From Garcia nutans (lineage: Eukaryota; Streptophyta; Magnoliopsida; Malpighiales; Euphorbiaceae): 64,000 bases of DNA. Below the pieces are notes generated by a model, which worked only from the letters and a program-made list of their open reading frames with translations, was not told the DNA's origin and did not search any database. Of the stretch, positions 56,169 through 64,000 are shown one piece after another. Both the position numbers and the translations under genes were made by a program. The stretch covers positions 9,796,001-9,860,000 of the forward strand of contig CANTUV010000009.1 of NCBI GenBank assembly GCA_947685225.1, in the 5' to 3' direction. Numbering within the stretch: position 1 is the stretch's first letter; every line of letters begins with the position of its first letter.

Positions 56169-58117
56169 ATTATGTACATTGTGAAAAGCCATTATTAATA
56201 GCTAAAATGAGTGAAATGTAATTTATATGAATTATGTAAAAATAACCCAAAAATATTTGAGTAATATGATTGTAATGTTAAATGACATACATTGTGATAA
56301 AGTGATAAGATTTAATGAGTTAAAGTAATTTGACATTATTATGAATGAGAAAAATGAGTAAAAGAGGCAATGGGATAAGAAAATTGATTATGAAAAATAT
56401 GTACTATTTGTGTGTTACTTAGTATATTATTCAATTTCTGAGTTCTATATTTGGTGACATGTCTATGAGATTATTCTCATCATTTGTCTTCGGGGCTAGA
56501 CGCTAGGCGTCACTGATATATGATTTTCCTTCAGGCTAGACGTTGGACTTCACTATAATTTGCCTTCGGGCTAAACATTGGGTGTCAAAACAAACAAAAA
56601 CAGTAACTCTAAGATTTTAATAGTATATTAGGTTATTTGGGCCCAATGCTTGTGTATGTGTTAATGTGATGTTTAGAAAGAATTATAAGTGTGAATTGTC
56701 GTGGAATTGCATATTACATTGTGAGATATTAAGCCATTGTAGAATAACTAATATTTTTATTTAATATAATTAGTAAAAATGCATTTTTGTGCACTTGGAA
56801 TAGAAAATATGTCACACTGGGAACATGGCAAGAAAATATACTTGAATAATTAAAATTTGTGGAGAATATACAAATAATGTTTAGAATTTAAAAATGTGTA
56901 AAAATTGGTGAAAATATGAAAATATGATAAGAATGAAAATGGTGAGATAAAGAATATGTGTATGCTGTGATATGATAAATATGATGGTAAGCCATTAAAT
57001 TATGGCTTATGTATAAGATGTGTATAAATTATGAAAATAGAGTAAAGTTATGAAAATGCAAGTTATGCACTAAAATGTGGAAGTGAGTCACATTTGCATT
57101 ATATATGATGATGGCTTGTGGAAACCATGATATGAGTTGAGATGTGAAAATGTGTTGAAAAATAAATGTGTATTGTGTGTATCTTATACATTATCTAGTT
57201 GCCAACATATTGCGCTTGGATGTTGGCATACCATATGCCAAAAGAGATGAGACACTGGATGTCATAGAGATGTGCCTACGCCCGAGTGAGACAACAATGG
57301 TGTCAAAGATATACACTAAGTAATAGATTGAGGCAACGAGCCTGAGACTAGATAATTGTATAAGAAGGTTAGGCCCTACGTATCTGGTTGTTTATGTTTT
57401 AAAGTAAAGTAAAATTAATTGTTGTATTATTTAAATATGTTGCACATTTTAATTATAATGCTATTGTGTCAATGCTGTATTATATATATACCACTAAGCT
57501 TTCGGGCTTAGCGTAGTAATCTGTATCGCGGGTGAAGGAGTTACTGTTCAGACAAAGCCTAAATGTGGATGATATTTGGTGACTTAGTATGACACTATAC
57601 TAACTATGCCATTTGTATTCATGTATAAATATGTTTTTAAGTATTTTAATTTATGTATATTAATATTTAGCATATGTGATAAAATATAAAAAATTGTAAG
57701 GGTTATGTATATATATACTTATAAAAGTATTTAATTATGATAAATAATATTTTGAGTTATGAACTTGAATGTGTATTTATGAATTGGTATTTTTGAGAAT
57801 GGGTGAAAACTATATTTCGGGAGTGTCTATTTCTATGTAGGTTGTGTTTTTGATGATTTGGAAATTATTAAATTACAGACAAAACTCTGTCGAAATTTTT
57901 TTCAGAGATTTTCTTATAAATTTGTAATTTTTTTCATATAATATCTAACATATATCTACTTATTAGTTAAATTAATTATCTTTTAATGGATAAATATGCT
58001 ATTTAAGTTTTGGATAATTTTTTAAGCTACAGGATGGTGACATCCCTATATTCTGTATATGTACTCTACATATACAAATATATGTACTATATGTATATAG
58101 GGTATATGGGTGTTACA

Positions 58118-58224
58118 TTTATTTTGGTATCAGAGCCTAAGTTTGAGATTCTCGACCTAGGTGGATTTTGAAAAGAGAGAAAATAGAATTTTAAAATTGT
58201 GATTTAATATTTTTATACATGTAC
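58118..58224 (+). mobile_element. Leader fragment of the LTR-6 element with PBS
   Basis: TGGTATCAGAGCC at 58125-58137 is the initiator-Met tRNA type PBS. The following roughly 85 bp align with the LTR-7 element leader (GTTTGAG.TTCTC.ACCTAGGTG) and stop at ACATGTAC, where LTR-7 is inserted. The rest of this element is not in the window. Confidence 0.8.
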
Positions 58225-59055
58225 TGTAATATCTCAAATGTTATCCTAAAATTTTGGAAATGCTAATTGTTGAAATTGAATTAAATGATTAGAGTATTTA
58301 TATGATCAAGTGGAAAGAAAGGAAAAGAGAAATGTGTATATGTTGTATATATAGAGATATATATAACATATACAAGTCAACAAGTTGAGTTGGTCAATGA
58401 TATATTTTAATTATTTTAAAATAGAAATTAAATGTGAGTGGAAGATGATATTTATTATTATAATATATTAATACTTGGTTGAGATTAAAGAGGGTAATCT
58501 TGTGGTTAAGAGAAGTGGTTTTGTTTGACTTGTTGATAAATATCATCATCTTCTTCTTTCTTCTCTTGGATAGCCAGCCATCACCATTGCCAAAGGGAAA
58601 GAGAGGTTTTATTGATTCCTAACTCATGCAATTAAAGGATTTCAAGAGATCAAGTTAGAGTTTTAAGGTTTTTCTTCACTTTTGGTAAGTTTCCAACTTG
58701 TTTCTTTGATTTCTTTTAAGTTTGTATATTTGAGTTTGGTGGATGGTTGGTGTAGTTGTGTGTATGGTTGATTTTGGTGTGTTTGAGGTTGTTTGGTCTA
58801 ATTAACTTTGATTTTGGGATTGGGTTGAAGAAAATGTTAAGTTTGGTAAAGAAAAAAAGAGTTATGGATTGTGTTTGTGTTGAGTTGTATAATATGGTTG
58901 TGATTGTGTGTTGATGCATATAATTGAGTTGTTTTGATGTTATGCAAGTTTATTATGGTATATTGATGGTTTTGGTTAAGTTTGTTTGGAGTGGATAAGG
59001 GTAAAAGAAAGATGTTTGTTGGATGTCGTGTTTTTGGTGTCGATTTCAGGTTTTT

Positions 59056-59290
59056 GGCCTGACACGCCCAGTAGCACAGCCATGTCCTTGGGCATGTCAA
59101 TGGTTCTATTTTCTGGGTTGGTGACACGTCCAGTGACACACCCATGTCACTGAGCGTGTCATAGCTTTTATGTTGGAGGAGGATTGAAACGTGCAGTGAC
59201 ACTCCCATATCACTGAGAGTGTCAAAGCTTCTGTGTTGTGGGTTTAGGGCATGATCAGGGACACGCTCGTGTTGTTGAGCGTGTCATGTG
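59056..59290. repeat. GACACG/CGTGTC cluster in LTR-7
   Basis: Five or so unit pairs such as GACACGTCCAGTGACAC and CACTGAGCGTGTCA; the decayed counterpart of the LTR-2 cluster, here with GACACGC and CATGTC variants. Confidence 0.75.
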
Positions 59291-59844
59291 TAGAGTTTTC
59301 CTTAGATAGTTCTTATTCTTATTTTCTTATGTCTATCACTAAGTGAGTGTGTATGATCACCTTTGGATTAGGTTTTGAAGAGATTTGAGGTAACCAATCC
59401 AAGTGTTGAAGATATCTTGGAAGAGGAGGTTGTTAGTTTGGTGTTTGTTGCTCTTATAGGTAAGTACAAACCTTACATGATTGCATACATTTACATGACT
59501 TTGGGACTTAACACATTTGGTTGGAAAATGTGTTAGGTTACCTATTATATTGTTGATATATGAGAATGGTGCTATGAATTGCATTATGTGAACTATATGA
59601 AATATATGTTGAGGATTCAAAATATATGAATAATGTAATTTGTTATGTATATTCTAATGATGATATGTAAAGCCATTGGTGATGGCTATATTGATATAAA
59701 TGGGATGTTTGAGGCATTGTGCTTATGATGATCATGAGAAAATATGAAAGGATTTGATAATGAAATATTGTAAGGATTGTGTGCCGAGTATGTTATTCAA
59801 TTTTTAGAGTTTTGTTGTTGGTGGCATGCCTAAAAGTAGCAATC

Positions 59845-59950
59845 CCTTGAAGCTAGGTTGGGCTTGGTCCTTGAAGCCAAGTTGGGTTGATGCTGAGCTC
59901 TCCTTGAAGCTTGGTTGGGCCTAGTCCTTAAAGCCTACTTGGGATGTTAC
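59845..59950 (+). repeat. CTTGAAGC.AGGTTGGG tandem block in LTR-7
   Basis: Four units of CCTTGAAGCCAAGTTGGG type, complementary to the block in LTR-2. Confidence 0.75.
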
Positions 59951-60705
59951 ATATGAGGTAATCCTCATTGTGATAATGATTCGCCTTCGGGCTTGATAAA
60001 TGTGATTATTGGACCAAAACAGTAACTCTGGAATTTGAATGGCATATTAGTTTCTTTTGGGCCCATGCTTGTCTTTGTTTTAATGTGAATTATGAATAAT
60101 GGAACAATTGAACAATGTAATGAGATTTAATGTTATGAAATATGATATCCTTGTATATTACTTCTAATTCTTGAAAGTGTGACATTGGCATTTTATATGA
60201 ATCATATTGTTATCAAGGTTTGTAAAACTAAGCCTTTGGCTTAGCGCGATTATGATTTATCGCACAGATGACATGGTAGATCCAGTTGAGTCGGAGAGTT
60301 CAGCTAGACTGAGTCGAGTCTAGGGTTGTGATCCCTTGTGAAGTGTTGATTTTTGGACTTCAAGATCAGAGATGAACTGCCAGCATGTATAAACTTTATG
60401 TTTTTAAATATTGATTTTGATGTATACATATGTATATTCCACTGCATTTTCCGCTGCTTATTAAACAAATGTTTTGGATCAACCTTTGAGTAATGGGGTT
60501 ATATATATATATATGTGTGTGTGTGTGTTTTAACAAGGAATGTTTAATTTATTACTTTCTATAATATAAGTCAAATGTTTTAGGTTTTATTTAGATTGGT
60601 TTGTTTAAAATAGACTGTGACATTCTTATATCCTCTATACATATATTACATATTGTGTGTATATGTCGTGTATGTATATTGGGTATAGGGGTGTTACAAT
60701 TATTT

Positions 60706-60718
60706 TGGTATCAGAGCC
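60706..60718 (+). other. Primer binding site of the LTR-7 element
   Basis: TGGTATCAGAGCC, complementary to the initiator-Met tRNA 3' end, seven bases after the LTR end. Confidence 0.88.
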
Positions 60719-60868
60719 TAGGTTTGAGGTTCTCAACCTAGGTGAATTGTAAGAAAAAGAAAATTTTGATTTTAAAATATGGTTTTTAAATAAGATACAT
60801 GCATTGTCACTGGCAGTTTCTGATCTTTGATGAGGTAATTTCTGCTGTGTTTGCAGATAAAGGTAGTG

Positions 60869-63028
60869 ATGGCATCTCAGACACATCAGTCCATTGAGGG
60901 TAGTGCTGAGAGTGTAGCTCCTATTGAGGATAGAGATGGAGCTAGGGTTGAGATAGTTGGAGAGGCACCTGCTCCTATGCTAGAGAGACCAGCAGCTAAT
61001 AAGATTTCACCGGTTTGGTTACGGCATATGGTAAAATTATTGAGGTAGGCTCCAGTGCAGCAGCTGCCATCGCAACCACAGTCACAAATACCGGTGAGGC
61101 AGTATGATAAATTAAGGAAGTTCAGAGCTGAGGACTTCTTTGGTACTACAAATCCTGCAGTAGCTGAGTAGTGGTTAGATAGAGTTCAGAGGGTATTCAT
61201 CTAGCTGCAAGCTACTTCTAAGGAAAAGTTTGATTATGCTAGATCCCTTCTGCAGAGAGATGCATATTATTGGTGGAAGAAGGTTCCACATGCATGGGAT
61301 GATCCACCTACCTTGACTTATGGTGATTTTCTATGGGAGTTTGAGCAGAAGTATATTCTGAGGGAGTATAAGGATGCAAAGAAGATGCAGTTTCTGAATC
61401 TGAGACAGGATAACCGGACAGTGATAGAGTTCACCCAGTTGAGTCATTATGCCGGTGGAATTATTTCATATGAGATAGATCGGTGCAGGAGATTTGAGGA
61501 GGGGTTGAGACCCTCTATCATGTGTATTGTTGCAGGCTCCCGGTATCAAGATTTTTCTCAGTTGGTTACAGCTGCCAGAAGTGTTGAGAGAGCACAGGGT
61601 ATTGCAGCAGCTGCGACTGAGGGGGAGACTACAGCTAGGAGACCTTTGAGTGAGGCAGGGTCTTCATCTATGAAGAGAGGAAGAGGAGACTATTTTTCGA
61701 GGTTAATTAAGGGCCAAAGGTAGCCTGGTAGGTTAGTACAGCATCAGAGGCAGTGATCGAGACCTACAGTTTCTGTGGTGAGTGCACTGACCCCAGTGGT
61801 TCAGAGGCTAGTTTCTTATACATGTGTCCATTGTGGTAGGACACATGGGGGTGCTTGTTGGAAGTCTAGTGGACCAGGAGTTTGTTATAGATGTGGGTCA
61901 CCGGATCATTTACTCAGAGATTGCCCTGAGCTACTGAAAGATAGATAGACTGATACTGCAACTTCTCGACCCAGTGTTAGAGGAGATCGAAGGGGCAGAG
62001 ATTTTAGTAGAGGAGGTCGACCTGGGATTAGTCAGAGAGGAGGCTCTACATCCAGAGGTAGTAGACCAAATGAGGCTGGGCCATCATAATGAGTGTATGT
62101 GATGCAGAGGCAGCCGGATGCTTCAGTCGTCATTGATTTGGCATTTCAGTTCTTGCTTTAATAGATCTTGGATCTACGCATTCATACATAAGTGCATCTA
62201 TCTTGCCTATGACTGAATTGCATTCAGAATTCCTAGGAATTGATGTTTTGGTGACAAATCCTTTAGGGTATAGTGTGGTAGTTAGCAAGGTGCATCGTAA
62301 TAGTTCAGTTGTGATGCAAGATGAGGAATTCCTTGGGGATTTGATTGAGATACCTTTTAAGGAGTATGATTTGATCTTAGGTATAGATTGGTTATCAAAG
62401 CATGGAGCTATGGTAGACTGTCAGAATAAGTGTGTTACTCTGAGAATCGGTGATGGAAGAAGTGTGATGATATCTAGTGAGCAGAGACAACTTGCATCCA
62501 TGTTTGTTTCAGCTGTTGCAACTAAAAGGATGACTCAGAAAGGGTGTGAGGCTTATCTTGTTCATGTTGTAGATACCAGAGTAGTGGGTTCTCAGCTTGA
62601 TAGTATACCCACAGTTGCTGAATTCTCAGATGTTTTTCCTGAGAAGTTGCTAGAGATACCCCCTGAGAGAGAGGTTGAGTTTGGTATCGATTTGTTGCCT
62701 GGTACCACTCCCATCTCTATTACTCCCTATCGAATGGCACCTGCTGAGTTGAGAGAATTGAAGGTGCAACTGCAGGAGTTGTTGGATAAATGGTTTGTTC
62801 GCCTTAGTGTATCTCCATGGGGAGCACCTATTTTGTTTGTGAAGAAAAAAGATGGTACTTTGAGATTGTGCATTGACTATAGGCAGTTGAATAAGGTGAC
62901 CATAAAGAATAAATATCCTTTGCTAAGGATAGATATTTCTTTGATCAATTGAAAGGAGCAGCAATTTTCTCCAAGATTGATCTGAGATCAGGGTACCATC
63001 TGTTAAGGGTCAGAGCTGAAGATGTGTC
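60869..63028 (+). pseudogene. Tekay/Del-like gag-pol, decayed and truncated
   Basis: The start ATG follows a TTTGCAG acceptor-like site. Gag runs to about 61723 with stops near 61046, 61170 and 61203 (RAEDFFGTTNPAVAE, ARSLLQRDAYYWW, then TYGDFLWEFEQKY). A CCHC knuckle CYRCGSPDHLLRDC lies near 61890-61931. The protease has LIDLGSTHSYIS (about 62160-62195), then LILGIDWLSKHGAMVDC. RT starts after ITPYRMAPAEL with SPWGAPILFVKKKDGTLRLC and breaks near 62950 (frameshift) at the KIDLRSGYH motif. The reading is cut at about 63028 by another LTR, so most of RT, RNase H, integrase and chromodomain are missing. At least six disabling changes. Confidence 0.87.
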
Positions 63029-64000
63029 TGTAGACCCTTAATTTTTAACTCAGTTTGGTACAATATATTTTGTTTAGTCCAAAATAATTTTTGTGTTGTC
63101 TAATATATTTTAATTGGTCCAAAATAATTTTTGTTATCTTAATTAAATAAATTTTGCTTTATTAGCTAATTTTTATTAATAAAAAATAAAAATTCAAAAA
63201 AAAAAAGTCGAGCTGCGAGAAATGGCCTGGGGCCATTTCGCTCGCAGGAAAATCCTGCAGGCGAAATGGCCTTCGCCAGCATCTGCCGCAGTCACCTGCA
63301 GCAGATTTTTTCACCAGCGTAATTTTTCCTGCGGTAGATTTTTTCGCTAGCGCAATTTTTCCGACGCAAAATTTTTGAAACCTAATACAATTAGGTTTTG
63401 GTTTCCTTTTCTTATTAAATATTGAAAGCCGTGAGTAACTAGGAAAAAACCATAAAAAAAACCTCTATAAATAACAACACAAAAAAGACGAAAAGTAATC
63501 AGAAATTGAGGAAATTGGAAAAAATTTGAAACTGAATTTGTGAAGGAAAGTAGTGGAGCCAAGCTGATTTTTGAGGAACCGAAAATCAATTTAGCAATTC
63601 ATCAAAGGTATCAACTGCCTTTGATTTGGTTGATCCAAGAAGCAATTTTGGTGCAACCCCACGAAAGAAGGTTTGAATTCTAAATTCTTTTTGTTTTTTT
63701 ATAGTAGCTTAATTCTTCAAAGACAAAAAAAAAATCCCAGAACCTTTAATTTGATTTTTCTAAAGTTAAAAACACTATTCCATTGCTTTGTTTTCCAAAA
63801 AACTTACAATTGCTACTTTTGTTTCATCAAAATCTTAAAACACTAATTTAACATGTTTCTTTTCAAAACCCTTAAATAATATGTTGTTTCTTTCCAAAAC
63901 CCTTAAAAACTAACTTTTTTTGCTTTATAAACTTTAAATCATTGGTGTATTTTTATAAAACTCCCTAAAAATATTCAATTGCTTTTTCCAAATTCTGAAA
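63029..64000 (+). mobile_element. LTR-8, incomplete at the window edge
   Basis: New sequence starts at TGTAGACCCTTAATT (63029; 63025 is possible) in the middle of the RT of the LTR-7 element. It holds a GC-rich palindrome cluster (63207-63367: AAATGGCC/GGCCATTT, CAGGAAAATCCTG, GGCGAAATGGCCTTCGCC), a CTATAAATAAC box at 63465-63475 and a leader with an AAAGGTAT donor-like site near 63605. It looks like the U3-R of a plus-oriented LTR. The partner end and target duplication lie outside. Confidence 0.6.

Larger units (their letters stand above)
40440..58117 (+). mobile_element. LTR-6 (5' LTR, Tekay-like), split by the Tat element
   Basis: The right end is exact: GGGTGTTACA at 58117, followed by a PBS. 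The left end is approximate, judged from the order of blocks in LTR-3 and LTR-4. The TTCTTC leader and AAGGTTAGTATAT donor-like site lie near 41150-41390. The LTR is cut at 41658 and resumes at 56174, with the duplicated ATTAT at both breaks. Without the insertion it is about 3.2 kb. It carries about three units of the CTTCGGGCTAGACG minisatellite (56488-56590) and the CTAAGC/GCTTAG stem-loop (57491-57513). It is followed by about 107 bp of leader before LTR-7. Confidence 0.78.
58225..60698 (+). mobile_element. LTR-7, 5' LTR of a Tekay/Del-like element
   Basis: 2474 bp, from TGTAATATCT to GGGTGTTACA, followed by its own PBS. Contents in order: TATATATAGAGATA promoter-like patch near 58345, leader with TTCTTC near 58550, GACACG/CGTGTC block (59056-59290), CTTGAAGCTTGGTTGGG repeats (59845-59950), a single CTTCGGGCTTGA unit near 59985, and CTAAGCCTTTGGCTTAGCG stem-loop (60228-60246). 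It is of the same subfamily as solo LTR-2. Confidence 0.85.

Noticed and set aside
1..64000. tRNA, rRNA or snRNA genes
   Set aside because: I scanned for tRNA-like A and B box pairs and conserved rRNA words and found only the primer-binding-site fragments of retroelements; a tRNAscan-SE run would settle it.

Overview
This window is AT-rich nuclear DNA from a flowering plant, probably a eudicot (species not determinable from the sequence). Evidence: one spliced chloroplast-targeted FtsH protease gene with canonical GT-AG introns, and about 50 kb of plant LTR retrotransposons of the Athila, Tekay/Del-like and Tat lineages, a plant L1-type LINE and a Mutator-like non-autonomous element. Only one conventional host gene is recognisable: a type-B thylakoid FTSH (FTSH2/FTSH8 group) on the minus strand, with four coding exons at 31010-34507, a likely 5'-UTR intron and a promoter near 36.1 kb.

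Layout. 1-18.3 kb is a nest: a LINE (minus strand) is cut by an Athila-type element (5' LTR 12180-13795, PBS 12155-12172, gag-pro 9.5-12.0 kb, pol 1.0-3.6 kb) and by solo LTR-3 (13928-16544, TSD ATGCC). The Athila body is cut by solo LTR-1 (3632-9482, TSD GTCTA), which is cut in turn by solo LTR-2 (5074-8339, TSD CTATA). 18.3-30.5 kb is very AT-rich: a TAACATATA-type minisatellite is split by solo LTR-5 (20004-26373), which holds solo LTR-4 (21228-23596), and by a 943-bp TIR element (26491-27433). The FTSH gene follows, then more AT-rich DNA and a weak Copia-like trace. 40.4-58.1 kb is another Tekay-like LTR (LTR-6) split by a complete 14.5-kb Tat-lineage element (41659-56168, TSD ATTAT). 58.2-63.0 kb is a degenerate Tekay/Del element (LTR-7, PBS, gag-pol), cut at about 63.03 kb by a further LTR that runs out of the window.

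The most remarkable object is the Tat element. Its LTRs are about 98% identical by hand count and its 2126-aa Gag-Pol frame is open with catalytic residues present. Between pol and the 3' LTR it carries two genes on the opposite strand, each with its own TATA box and phase-0 introns. One (43089-45378, five exons, 578 codons, one in-frame stop) has a plant-mobile-domain signature. The other (45815-47143, two exons, 415 aa) is fully open. They converge on gag-pol, so the element is organised as a two-direction transcription unit. A stem-loop beside the PBS is repeated in inverted orientation beside the polypurine tract. All seven Tekay-like LTRs also share a CTAAGC/GCTTAG stem-loop at a similar distance from the LTR 3' end.
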